From positions 1 to 38,973 of the forward strand of contig JAGGXJ010000147.1 of NCBI GenBank assembly GCA_021163105.1: a stretch of DNA of 38,973 nucleotides, given 5' to 3'. Each line of letters starts with the position of its first letter. Positions within the stretch are counted from its first letter, which is position 1. This document shows positions 6,728 through 14,743 of this stretch, piece by piece. This DNA is from Syntrophobacterales bacterium. GTDB taxonomy: Bacteria; Desulfobacterota; Syntrophia; Syntrophales; UBA2210. Both the position numbers and the translations under genes were made by a program. The notes below the pieces were generated by a model, which was not told where the DNA came from, ran no database searches, and saw only the letters and a list, made by a program, of their open reading frames with translations.

Positions 6728-8452
6728 CTAATCCTTCTTCGTAAATCTTTTTTCTGAATCTGGCATGTCCAGTGCGAGTGTTCCTCCGGGATTCATGATA
6801 TTGTTTGGATCAAAATGCTTTTTAAGCGCCTTGAAGACGTCTAACTCATTCTTTCCAATCTGGCCTTCCAGCCATGGGGCGAACAGTTTTCCTATCCCGT
6901 GATGATGACTTATGGTGGCCCCTGATTTCTGGATGGCATCGAGAACCCCCCTGTGGTAATCCACGAATTCATTCTTGCCCATCTTCCCGATGAATATGAA
7001 GTAGAGATTCGTCCCCTGCGGGTAGAAATGAGAGCAGTGTGTCATGCAGACCGTTCGGGGCCTGCTCTTGCAGTATTCTCTGACATGCTTATGGACATGT
7101 CTGAGCTGTTCCCAGTTGACAGCGCATTCAAGCGTGTCAATGATAATACCGAAATCATGCAGGTCTTCCCTCATGTATGGATCGGTAAATCTCCCGTGCT
7201 CCCATTTTCTGGCGGCGAAACCCGTTGTGTTCATTGCCCCGTATCTCTTGCATATTTTCCGGACATTATGCTTTACAAGCCTTGTAAGGCCCCTGCTGCC
7301 GTCGGCGGTTCCCAGAAGGAGGCATTTTTCTCCTGATTTATATCCGCGCAGTTTCAGCATTTTGTCAATTATGGTGTCATCTACGCCATAAAGTTTCATG
7401 GCGACATCGGTTTCTTCGGGGTCGGATAATCTGAACGCAGAGGGGTAACCGAATTCCCCCTGCATTATCTCCCGTGCCGCGTTGACGGCGTCATCCCAGT
7501 TTTTGAAGATAAAGCTGAAACGTCTGGTGTTGCCGGGATTGTAACGGCGAACCTTCAGCGTCACGGAAACAAGGACCCCATAGGCTCCCTCGCTTCCTAT
7601 CATTATCTGGTCGATGGAGGGACCGGTCGCGGACGCGGGATATTCCCCTGTCTCTATTGTTCCTGTGGGTGTGACATATTCCTGGCATATAACCATATCT
7701 TCTATCTTGCCGTAATAGGTGGAGTTCTGGCCGGCTCCCCTTGTTACCACCCATCCCCCGACCGAAGAATATTCAAAAGATTGTGGGAAATGTCCGCATG
7801 TATATGACCTCCTTGCGCTTAAATGTTTGGGGGCATTGTTCAGAGCGTTTTCCAGATCCGGTCCGAAGATACCCGGCTGAACTGTAACCGTCTGATTTTC
7901 CTCATTCAATTTCAATATACGTTTCATATGAGTCCTCATGTCGAGGGTGACCCCTCCGCGCATGCACTCAAATCCCCTTGTTACCGATGATCCGCCGCCG
8001 AAGACATATACAGGTATCTTTTTCTCGTTGCAGTATTTCACTATTTCCGAAATATCTTCCTTGTCCCTTGGATGGATCACCGCACCGGGAAGATTCTCCA
8101 CAATTCCCTCTCTGAGCCTGAATGCGTCATACGTGGTCTTTCCGTATGTTGCTTCAAGGCGTGAAAAATTGTCGGTCTTTACATTTTCAACCTCAACGAT
8201 CTTTTCGAATGCCTCCATGTCTTTGGGAGAGAGGGTTGAAGGTATCTGAAATGAAACTTCTTCCAGAGCCATGTCATGCGGTGTACTGAAATCTTCGTCA
8301 GTCATGTCAAAGGTATCTTTTATCAGTTTATAGAGTCCCCTGTTTGGATGTTTGAACTTGTCCATTCCACCCCACTTAAGGATGGTCCTGTATGATTTGG
8401 CGTGGGGAATGCCTTCATACCAGTCGGGATAAAAGGAATCTTTCTTGTTCAT
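6728..8452 (-). CDS. AGPS-like FAD enzyme (alkyl-dihydroxyacetone-phosphate synthase family)
   Basis: A 574-residue FAD-binding (PCMH-type) flavoprotein. Eukaryotic AGPS swaps the acyl chain of acyl-DHAP for a fatty alcohol, making the ether bond of ether lipids. FAD-site motifs are FGGGSSVTRGFE, SSVGGWVVTRGAGQNS, YGKIEDMV and GSEGAYGV. In the C-terminal half, AGPS catalytic residues align by eye: an Arg in DPYMREDLHD, a Tyr in NLYFIFIG and the triple histidine of SHHHGIGKLFAPW. The end, FDPNNIMNPG, is typical. GAGGG precedes the ATG at 8452. Lactate or glycolate oxidase relatives share the fold but lack the HHH motif. A Ugp importer next door supplies a glycerol-phosphate context. Product is inferred. 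Confidence 0.75.
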   Translation of the reverse strand: MNKKDSFYPDWYEGIPHAKSYRTILKWGGMDKFKHPNRGLYKLIKDTFDMTDEDFSTPHDMALEEVSFQIPSTLSPKDMEAFEKIVEVENVKTDNFSRLEATYGKTTYDAFRLREGIVENLPGAVIHPRDKEDISEIVKYCNEKKIPVYVFGGGSSVTRGFECMRGGVTLDMRTHMKRILKLNEENQTVTVQPGIFGPDLENALNNAPKHLSARRSYTCGHFPQSFEYSSVGGWVVTRGAGQNSTYYGKIEDMVICQEYVTPTGTIETGEYPASATGPSIDQIMIGSEGAYGVLVSVTLKVRRYNPGNTRRFSFIFKNWDDAVNAAREIMQGEFGYPSAFRLSDPEETDVAMKLYGVDDTIIDKMLKLRGYKSGEKCLLLGTADGSRGLTRLVKHNVRKICKRYGAMNTTGFAARKWEHGRFTDPYMREDLHDFGIIIDTLECAVNWEQLRHVHKHVREYCKSRPRTVCMTHCSHFYPQGTNLYFIFIGKMGKNEFVDYHRGVLDAIQKSGATISHHHGIGKLFAPWLEGQIGKNELDVFKALKKHFDPNNIMNPGGTLALDMPDSEKRFTKKD

Positions 8453-8672
8453 AAGGGTTTCCCTCTCGTTCTAAATTCTGTTTAATCCTTACTTCCTACG
8501 GTTTTTCCATGAAAATATACCGGGATTCTTTTCTTGTAAAGGTATAAATCGGAATTTCATCGGGGTTCGCAATGACAATGTGGTTATTATGCAAACATAT
8601 CGAGTATTATGGGCTGCTTCAATCGGCAGGAAGATATATGAATAGACACATCAGGGGTGTGCTTTGTGACTA

Positions 8673-9194
8673 TCAGCGGTTCTTCGTCTTGAGAATTTCT
8701 CCGTGTTTCTTGAAATCAAAATGGAGCAGTTCATCCTTTACTTCGTCGTTCATTCTTATGAATTTGACTGCGATATTGAAAGTATTGAAATTATGCTCGA
8801 CTCTGACAACCTCTCCATATAGATAAAGGATTTTGTACGGCTGGACTGGAAGCACCAGTTTTATTTCCAGCACACTGCCTATGTCGTAACTCTTGTTAGA
8901 TGTCATTCTCATTCCATTAGCGCTTATATTCAATGGTTCAAAGGCTACAGATGATATATTTTCGCGTTCGGAGGAGAGGACCTTTATGATAGAATCCATT
9001 TTATCATTCAGCATGTTCAGCCACTCACTCAGGACCTTATCCTTCAGTTCGGGTGGTGTTGCCGCGTCGATTACGATTCCTACTTTGGATACACGGGCAT
9101 TTAGATCTTCTTGTTCTTCCAGCGATACCAGGCGCGTTTCAATCGGAAGATATGTGTTGACTCTTGAGTATTTTCTGGAATTCTGGGTTTCCAT
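8673..9194 (-). CDS. PilZ-domain protein with an unusually long internal spacer
   Basis: The 173-residue cytoplasmic protein has both PilZ c-di-GMP-binding signatures: RKYSR (RxxxR, residues 7-11) and NISANG ((D/N)xSxxG, around 92-97), followed by a beta-rich C-terminal half. Usually a few tens of residues separate them; here it is about 80, filled with predicted helix (DKVLSEWLNMLNDKMDSIIK). Some PilZ proteins use such an inserted helix to oligomerise, so a self-associating receptor is possible. GAGG precedes the ATG. It lies 33 bp downstream of the pilT-like gene on the same strand, so a role in pilus retraction control is likely but inferred. Confidence 0.8.
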   Translation of the reverse strand: METQNSRKYSRVNTYLPIETRLVSLEEQEDLNARVSKVGIVIDAATPPELKDKVLSEWLNMLNDKMDSIIKVLSSERENISSVAFEPLNISANGMRMTSNKSYDIGSVLEIKLVLPVQPYKILYLYGEVVRVEHNFNTFNIAVKFIRMNDEVKDELLHFDFKKHGEILKTKNR

Positions 9195-9227
9195 GTTTTT
9201 ACCTCTTTAGGTATGTTATCGGTAGAA

Positions 9228-10451
9228 TCAGTCTTCGTACTCCTTGAAAAGCTCTTCTATCGAAACATTATCATCGATAGAAAGAGATCCTTTAATGGCC
9301 TGATTGCTTATTTCCCGTATTATGATGTTTTCACCCTTTCCCCATTGGGCGTCTTGAGTCTCTGTATGGTGTGAAGAAGACTTCATAATGGATGAATGAT
9401 GGACAGGCATATGTAACGTTTCTGCGGAAGGCCGAAATACATTGGAAGGGGGTATGAAGGTTGAGCGTGTTTCCAGAAACTCCTTTGAATATCGATCATG
9501 TGTAAACATCCCGTCAACTTTTCCCATCTGAATGGCATTCTCAATCTGCTGGAGATTATTTTCGCGGATAAGCGCCTTGACCGACGGTGTGCCACGGAGT
9601 ATCGAGAGTAAGGGCGCTCTCAATTCGGATTTTTTCACGTATGTTAACTGTTGGACAATGAGCCAGGAAAGTGTGGACGAGATTTGGTGGCGGATTTCAT
9701 CCTGAGATTCAAATGGAGCAGAATTACACAAACGATAGATAGCCTCTTCTGTATTGGTTGCGTGAAGGGTGGCAATAACCAGATGACCTGATTCCGCGGC
9801 GTTTATACTGAGCCTCATGGTCTCAGGTTCTCTTAATTCTCCTATGACTATTACATCGGGATCTTCCCTTAGAGAATCCATGAGTCCCTGTTCGAAAGAA
9901 TTGGTATGATCGCCAAGTTCACGTTGTTGAATGAAGGCTTTTTTTGACAGAAACCGGTATTCAATCGGATCTTCAATCGTAATAACATGGCATGCGCGAG
10001 AGGAATTAATTTCTTCTATAATGGCTGCTATGGTTGTCGTTTTCCCCGTTCCGGTGGCGCCGCAGATCAGGACAAGACCCTGCTGAAGTTTAGATATCTG
10101 GTGAAGAGACGGATGGAGATTTAGCTGGTCGACAGAGGGTGCATTTCCCGGCAGGAGCCGGATGGCAAGACTCAACCCGCTCGTTTCATTAAAAATGTTT
10201 ATTCGCAATCTCACGCCACTTATGGTGATTGCGTAATCCACAGAACGACGTGTTCTCAGCATGTTAATCCGTTCTGCGGAGAGAAGCTTTTTTACAAGAG
10301 AATCAATTTCGTCGGGGGTCCATTTCATGCTGTTGTTAAATTGGATTGTTCCTTTGATCCGGGTGACCACCGGATGGCTACTTGACAAATGTATGTCTGA
10401 TGCTCCCTGATTAACAGCAACACGAACTACCTCATTAAATTTATCCATCAT
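9228..10451 (-). CDS. pilT: PilT/PilU-type twitching-motility ATPase
   Basis: A 407-residue secretion ATPase of the type IV pilus retraction class, acting as a hexamer at the inner-membrane base of the pilus. Motifs in order: SDIHLSS near the N-terminus, Walker A GATGTGKTTT (about 130), Asp box TIEDPIEYRF, Walker B DPDVIVIGELRE, His box GHLVIATLHATNT and the IRENNLQQIENAIQMG motif (AIRNLIRE region). GGGAGG precedes the ATG. The end is about 50 residues longer than typical PilT, with a low-complexity His/Ser-rich tail (MPVHHSSIMKSSSHH). Without other pilus genes nearby, PilT and PilU cannot be separated. Confidence 0.88.
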   Translation of the reverse strand: MMDKFNEVVRVAVNQGASDIHLSSSHPVVTRIKGTIQFNNSMKWTPDEIDSLVKKLLSAERINMLRTRRSVDYAITISGVRLRINIFNETSGLSLAIRLLPGNAPSVDQLNLHPSLHQISKLQQGLVLICGATGTGKTTTIAAIIEEINSSRACHVITIEDPIEYRFLSKKAFIQQRELGDHTNSFEQGLMDSLREDPDVIVIGELREPETMRLSINAAESGHLVIATLHATNTEEAIYRLCNSAPFESQDEIRHQISSTLSWLIVQQLTYVKKSELRAPLLSILRGTPSVKALIRENNLQQIENAIQMGKVDGMFTHDRYSKEFLETRSTFIPPSNVFRPSAETLHMPVHHSSIMKSSSHHTETQDAQWGKGENIIIREISNQAIKGSLSIDDNVSIEELFKEYED

Positions 10452-10574
10452 GGGTACCTCCCATTTAGCGTCTCTGCTGTAAATTTATAATGAACATTAT
10501 AGAAACTTCCTTATACTTACGCCTGAAACGGGGAAAAATCAAGAAATTTTAAGAAATTATGGTGTATTATCTCT

Positions 10575-11243
10575 CTATATATAAGGGAACACGTGTTCTA
10601 TTACAAACTGGAAGTTACGCTTTACGTTTTCATTTCCGATGATGACTTCCATGTGCCCCGGGAGGAAATAATCAGTATCAAGCTTTGAAAGTCCCAGAAT
10701 ACTTTCTTTCAAAAGTGCACTGTCGCCCCCGGGAAAATCTGTTCTCCCGACATTCTGATTGAATATTACATCTCCGGGGAAAAGAGCCTTTCTGGAAGGC
10801 CAGTACAGGGCGATTGATCCCGGCGAGTGGCCGGGTACATGCAGTATCTCGAAATCTTCATTCCCTAATTTGATGGGTCCTTCCTCCAGCACAATATCTA
10901 TATGTACTTTCGGGGCATCTAATCCGAACATTCCATACATACGCCCGCCTATATCATCCAGAAAATCTATGCCCTCTTTGTGCAATCCTATTTTTATATT
11001 CTTATCACCGTCGAAGGCCTCGGATGCCTCAAGGTGATCAGGGTGTGAGTGGGTGTTTATTATATATTTGATATTTTTCAGATCTATCCCGTCCGCTTCC
11101 ATTTTCTTCAAAAGGCCTGGAAGAAACAGCTTGAGACCCGGGTCTACAAGCGCCTGAGCAGTCCCCCCTATGAAAAAGCTGTTGCAGTTGTTTTCAAACG
11201 GATTAGTCCACTCGTAAACATAAATGTCATTGTCCAGTTTCAT
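10575..11243 (-). CDS. Metallo-beta-lactamase fold hydrolase (glyoxalase II-like)
   Basis: A 222-residue cytoplasmic binuclear-metal hydrolase. Metal ligands visible are THSHPDHLEA (HxHxDH), HVPGHSPGS, the bridging Asp in LFPGDVIF and the final His in LPGHM. GRTDFPGGD is characteristic of glyoxalase II-like proteins of anaerobes, but the glutathione-binding C-terminal domain of true GloB is missing, so the substrate is open (a thioester or related compound). GAGGAG precedes the ATG. It is the last gene of a four-gene operon, 9 bp after the NlpD-like gene. There is no substrate clue in the operon. Confidence 0.8.
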   Translation of the reverse strand: MKLDNDIYVYEWTNPFENNCNSFFIGGTAQALVDPGLKLFLPGLLKKMEADGIDLKNIKYIINTHSHPDHLEASEAFDGDKNIKIGLHKEGIDFLDDIGGRMYGMFGLDAPKVHIDIVLEEGPIKLGNEDFEILHVPGHSPGSIALYWPSRKALFPGDVIFNQNVGRTDFPGGDSALLKESILGLSKLDTDYFLPGHMEVIIGNENVKRNFQFVIEHVFPYI

Positions 11244-11252
11244 CGTTTCTCC

Positions 11253-12005
11253 TCATTTTGGAAGGTAATATAAGGGGTTTTTAGCCCTGTTTTTGTATCG
11301 TATTTCAAAGTGCAGGCAGGGTTTGCCAGTTTTTTCTTCTCTTCCAAGAAGTCCTATCTTGTCCCCTCTCCTGACAGTTGATCCTGCATATACTGTTCTC
11401 TTCTTTAAGTGAGAGTAGACAGTCGAATAGATGCTGTTATGCTTTATAATAATAGTTTCTCCATAATATTTGATGGGCGCGGAATGTATCACAGTCCCGC
11501 CTGCGGATGCCAGGATGGATGTTCCCTCTTTTCCGTTTATCTTGATTCCGTTATGCTGTATGCCCTTATATACGCCGAATTTAGAAGACACTCTGCCTTT
11601 TACCGGCCATATAAAACCGGGTCTGTAAGATTGAGAAGTTTTCTTATCCGACACTTTTCCGGGAGCAGGAGCCCTGTTTTTTCTGGTAGTTTCGGGGGGT
11701 TCCTTTTTTGCCGTATCAGCTGTCTTATATGATGTTGTGCCGGGTTTAATGGAGATGGTGCTTGCGGCATTGGGGATAAACAATACACTGCCTGCTTCGA
11801 TACGGCTGTCAGGCAGGTTGTTCGCCTCGGCGAGTTTGTCGAGATCACAATTGTAAGCTTGGGATATTCTCCACAGAGTTTCACCCTCTTTTACCCTGTG
11901 ATAGACACCGTTTGTATTTCTACCTGGACCGGACGTAGTTGCGCAGGCAGTGATGAATAACAGGATAAGGAGAGATATGAAGAGATTTTTTTTGTCGTGT
12001 AACAT
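11253..12005 (-). CDS. nlpD: NlpD-like LysM/LytM lipoprotein, catalytically degenerate
   Basis: A 250-residue envelope lipoprotein expected to bind peptidoglycan and activate amidases during cell separation. It has a lipobox (LLFITAC, Cys near residue 21), one LysM domain (YHRVKEGETLWRISQAYNCD...), a linker rich in Lys, Thr and Pro, and a C-terminal LytM/M23 domain. The zinc site is broken: the first motif reads HNGIK instead of HxxxD, and the HxH motif reads CLHFE. NlpD and EnvC are degenerate in the same domain and act as activators, not hydrolases. GGAG precedes the ATG. Linkage to pcm recalls surE-pcm-nlpD, but surE and rpoS are not here. Confidence 0.85.
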   Translation of the reverse strand: MLHDKKNLFISLLILLFITACATTSGPGRNTNGVYHRVKEGETLWRISQAYNCDLDKLAEANNLPDSRIEAGSVLFIPNAASTISIKPGTTSYKTADTAKKEPPETTRKNRAPAPGKVSDKKTSQSYRPGFIWPVKGRVSSKFGVYKGIQHNGIKINGKEGTSILASAGGTVIHSAPIKYYGETIIIKHNSIYSTVYSHLKKRTVYAGSTVRRGDKIGLLGREEKTGKPCLHFEIRYKNRAKNPLYYLPK

Positions 12006-12015
12006 AGGACTCCAA

Positions 12016-12597
12016 TTACAAAAGATACTTAATTAATATAAAACCTCCGATAAGAAGCGCCACAAAAACAAAGGCCAGGATATTGAAATAGCGATCTATA
12101 AAAAGTTTAATGCTCGGACCGAATTTATATATCAGCCACCCTACAAGAAAAAATCTTGCGGACCGGCTTACCGCTGAAGCGATGAGAAAGATTACGAAAT
12201 TTATCTTGAATGCGCCTGCCGATATAGTAAAGACCTTGTAAGGAATGGGTGTAAAACCGGCTATCCCGACGGCCCACGCATTGTATCTGTTGTACAGGTC
12301 GCCTACCGCGTAGTATTGCTCTATAAAACCATAGAAATCAACTATGCGAAAGCCAATCAGATCCATAAACCGGTATCCGATCTCATATCCGACAACACCG
12401 CCTGAAACTGAACCCAGAGAGCATATCAAAGCGTATCTGAACGATTTGGCCGGAATGGATATTGCCAGCGCTATCAGCAGAACATCGGGCGGCACAGGGA
12501 AAAAACTCGATTCCGCAAATGCGAGCAGAAACAGCGCCCAGGATCCGTATGGTGTTTCAGCCCAGAGAAGAACCCAGTCATATAATCTTCTAAGCAT
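12016..12597 (-). CDS. YqaA/DedA-family (VTT domain) inner-membrane protein
   Basis: A 193-residue polytopic membrane protein of the VTT/SNARE-associated family. Family marks are the N-terminal re-entrant segment FAESSFFPVPPDVLLIALA and the second one with GFTPIPYKVFTISAGAFK. DedA relatives help keep proton motive force and have been linked to flipping of undecaprenyl phosphate or phospholipids. YqaA-type members, which this resembles in length, are less studied. It lies 8 bp after pcm and 10 bp before nlpD, so it is co-transcribed with envelope genes. The ribosome binding site is weak, suggesting coupling to pcm translation. The transported substrate is unknown. Confidence 0.8.
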   Translation of the reverse strand: MLRRLYDWVLLWAETPYGSWALFLLAFAESSFFPVPPDVLLIALAISIPAKSFRYALICSLGSVSGGVVGYEIGYRFMDLIGFRIVDFYGFIEQYYAVGDLYNRYNAWAVGIAGFTPIPYKVFTISAGAFKINFVIFLIASAVSRSARFFLVGWLIYKFGPSIKLFIDRYFNILAFVFVALLIGGFILIKYLL

Positions 12598-12605
12598 GCT
12601 CTATG

Positions 12606-13259
12606 TCAGCCCTTCCATCCGTACTCTCCTATCAGGTCAACAAAACGGCACCCGCAGAGATCTTCTGTCTTTATGTCATCCGGTTCTTCCGACAGGCGGG
12701 TGATTTTTAACAATGTCTGCGAGCTTTGGCTGCCGACAGGAATGATAAGTCTTCCCCCGACAGCCAGCTGTCTCTTGAGAGTTTGGGGGATCTTCGGGGC
12801 GCCGGCAGTAGTTATAATAGCGTCGAACGGAGATTCTTCGCTCCACCCATACGTTCCGTCTCCGGCCCTTATCAATATGTTGTGGTAGTGGAGCGAATCC
12901 AGGGTCCTTTGTGCCCTGAAAGCAAGAGACGCTATCCTCTCGATTGAAAATACCCTCTCGGCCAACTCTGCCAGGATTGCTGTCTGATATCCGCAACCGG
13001 TTCCTATTTCCAGGACCTTTTCGATTCCCTTCAGCTCAAGCGCTTCAGTCATGAGACCCACGATGTAAGGTTGGGAAATAGTCTGCCTGGAGCCTATGGG
13101 CAGGGGATTGTCGGAGTATGCCTGATTCTGGATGCTCTCATCCAAAAAAAGATGTCTCGGAACCGTTGCCATCGTCTTTAAAACCCTCTCATCAGTAATG
13201 CCTCTCGCTATGAGGTGGTTATTGATCATACGGGTTCTTTGCTTGCTGTACCTGCGCAT
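12606..13259 (-). CDS. pcm: Protein-L-isoaspartate O-methyltransferase
   Basis: The 217-residue cytosolic repair enzyme methylates L-isoaspartyl residues in damaged proteins, using S-adenosylmethionine. Signatures are VPRHLFLDE, the pre-motif GSRQTISQPYIVGLM, SAM motif I VLEIGTGCGYQTAILAEL, and GGRLIIPVGS near the end. Length is normal. It is the first gene of the operon pcm - YqaA-like - nlpD - metallo-beta-lactamase fold. No Shine-Dalgarno is clear before the ATG at 13259, and the frame is open a few codons further up to an in-frame TGA, so the start is slightly uncertain. Confidence 0.92.
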   Translation of the reverse strand: MRRYSKQRTRMINNHLIARGITDERVLKTMATVPRHLFLDESIQNQAYSDNPLPIGSRQTISQPYIVGLMTEALELKGIEKVLEIGTGCGYQTAILAELAERVFSIERIASLAFRAQRTLDSLHYHNILIRAGDGTYGWSEESPFDAIITTAGAPKIPQTLKRQLAVGGRLIIPVGSQSSQTLLKITRLSEEPDDIKTEDLCGCRFVDLIGEYGWKG

Positions 13260-13372
13260 AAGTTCTGTCCAAATGTTTCCTCTAATATCTTTTCAAATCC
13301 ATCTTTGTGCATATCATATTTTTAAGGATATTGGGATGGTACAGATACGGAAAATACGAGTAGCTATCATTT

Positions 13373-13386
13373 AACAGCCCTGTTTT
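13373..13386. repeat. Small inverted repeat AACAG-CC-CTGTT, copy 2
   Basis: Identical over 14 bases to the copy at 148-161 at the transposase end. Lies upstream of both pcm (minus) and the terpene synthase (plus). Function unknown. Confidence 0.3.
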
Positions 13387-13578
13387 CAACAAAAAAGCGC
13401 CTCGGTGGGGATGATTGACTTGACGGCGCTATATTATTCATACATGTGGTGTGGGCAGTTTTTAATGTAGTGTTTTGGAAAGATCAGATATTTTTCACAG
13501 TAATCTCGGGTTGGGTTCTTGTAGGCAAATCAGTTTATCTGACAGCATTACTCATATTGTCTTAGCCGCGCGTTTTTC

Positions 13579-13607
13579 TTGACACTCAAACGTATTTCTT
13601 CTACACA
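13579..13607 (+). promoter_or_regulatory. Candidate promoter of the terpene synthase gene
   Basis: TTGACA (13579-13584), a 17-bp spacer and TACACA (13602-13607). The -35 is perfect and the -10 weak, with a layout like the ugpB promoter. The start site would be about 75 bases before the chosen ATG. Confidence 0.4.
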
Positions 13608-13690
13608 TCAAAAAGCAATTTTGTGGAAAGTTGAATTTTCACCATTTTGTCAAAAATAATCTGTTTGTTCCTGCGCGGGAGTTTAATCTG

Positions 13691-14743
13691 ATGATTCCAA
13701 CCTCTTCATGGGCGATAATGATAAGGACTTATTTTAAGGTACTTCCCGATGTACATCGCTGTCTGGATGGGTGGAAAAATCGTGCAAGGCAGATCCCGGA
13801 CCCGGAGCTCAGGAAACAGGCGTTGATGAGCATACAGACAAAAACTTTTCACTGTGAGGGAGGATCTGTTTATGGATTACTGGCAGGTGAAAAGCGCGGA
13901 GAAGCCATACGTTTTATTGTCGCCTACCAGACTATCTGTGATTATCTTGATAATTTGTGTGACCGTAGCACATCTTTAGATCCGACTGATTTTCGCGCAC
14001 TTCACGAATCACTGCTTCACGCGTTGACGCCGAAGGCTGAGAGTGTCAATTATTATCGATTTCGAGACGAACAGGATGATGGTGGTTATCTGATATCGCT
14101 TGTGAAAACATGTCAGGATGTTCTGGAAAAACTTCCCTCATACAATAATATTTCTTCAGAACTCTATGAGCTGGCGGGTTATTATTGTGACCTGCAGGTA
14201 CATAAGCATGTAAAAGAGGAAGAGCGTATTCCACGTTTGAAGGAGTGGTTTGAGACGCATCGGGATGGACTGCCGGAGATGAGCTGGTATGAATTTTCGG
14301 CATGTTGCGGTTCAACGCTTGGTATATTCTGTCTGGTTGCCTGCGCGTTTCATGACCAGTGTCCGGATAAACTGGCATCGCGTGTAAAAAATGCTTATTT
14401 TCCATGGGTGCAGGGGCTTCATATCCTTCTGGATTACTTTATCGATCAGGAAGAAGACCGCATCGGGAAAGACCTTAATTTCTGTTCTTATTATAAAAAT
14501 GATGAAGAGATGCTGAGGCGGTTAACGCACTTTTTCAATCAGGCGGACAGAAGCATCTCCGGATTGCCACATTCAGAATTTCATCAGATGGTTAACCGTG
14601 GATTATTTGCTATCTATCTCTCGGACAAAAAAGTAGATAGACAGGAATCAGTACGCAGAATGGCCAAAAAGATTATTCGCCTTGGCGGATGGGCGTCATC
14701 CTTTTTCTATCTAAATGGGTGGATCTATCGGCGGATCAGATAG
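13691..14743 (+). CDS. YtpB-type large-terpene synthase (DUF2600 family)
   Basis: A 350-residue protein resembling Bacillus YtpB, tetraprenyl-beta-curcumene synthase, which cyclises C35 heptaprenyl diphosphate to a sesquarterpene. Diagnostic stretches recalled from the family are FHCEGGSVYGLLAG, IVAYQTICDYLDNLCDRST (Asp-rich, probably metal and diphosphate binding), ALHESLLHAL, EDQ-like DEQDDGGYL, YCDLQVHKHVKEEER and PWVQGLHILLDYFIDQEED. The start was moved from TTG 13631 to ATG 13691: GGGAG lies 9 bases before it, and family proteins begin at this point. It stands alone with its own candidate promoter and no terpene partner gene. The family is best known in Firmicutes, so horizontal transfer is plausible. 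The actual product here is unknown. Confidence 0.82.
   Translation: MIPTSSWAIMIRTYFKVLPDVHRCLDGWKNRARQIPDPELRKQALMSIQTKTFHCEGGSVYGLLAGEKRGEAIRFIVAYQTICDYLDNLCDRSTSLDPTDFRALHESLLHALTPKAESVNYYRFRDEQDDGGYLISLVKTCQDVLEKLPSYNNISSELYELAGYYCDLQVHKHVKEEERIPRLKEWFETHRDGLPEMSWYEFSACCGSTLGIFCLVACAFHDQCPDKLASRVKNAYFPWVQGLHILLDYFIDQEEDRIGKDLNFCSYYKNDEEMLRRLTHFFNQADRSISGLPHSEFHQMVNRGLFAIYLSDKKVDRQESVRRMAKKIIRLGGWASSFFYLNGWIYRRIR

Larger units (their letters stand above)
13260..13690. other. Intergenic stretch, about 430 bp, between pcm and the terpene synthase
   Basis: Divergent promoter region with no coding ORF. It holds the second copy of the AACAGCCCTGTTTT inverted repeat (13373-13386), AGCGCC...GGCGCT arms close to 13400-13430, and a candidate promoter for the terpene synthase (13579-13607). 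The ORF at 13132-13374 is a shadow of pcm. Confidence 0.6.

Noticed and set aside
6728-8452. Glycolate or D-lactate oxidase subunit
   Set aside because: The fold is shared, but the SHHHGIGK motif and the aligned Arg and Tyr point to the AGPS branch, and no GlcE/GlcF-like partner is adjacent.
11253-12005. Active M23 endopeptidase
   Set aside because: HNGIK replaces HxxxD and CLH replaces HxH, so the zinc site is incomplete.
13260-13690. tRNA or small RNA gene in the pcm-terpene synthase gap
   Set aside because: No cloverleaf, T-arm consensus or terminator hairpin with a T-run was visible by eye.
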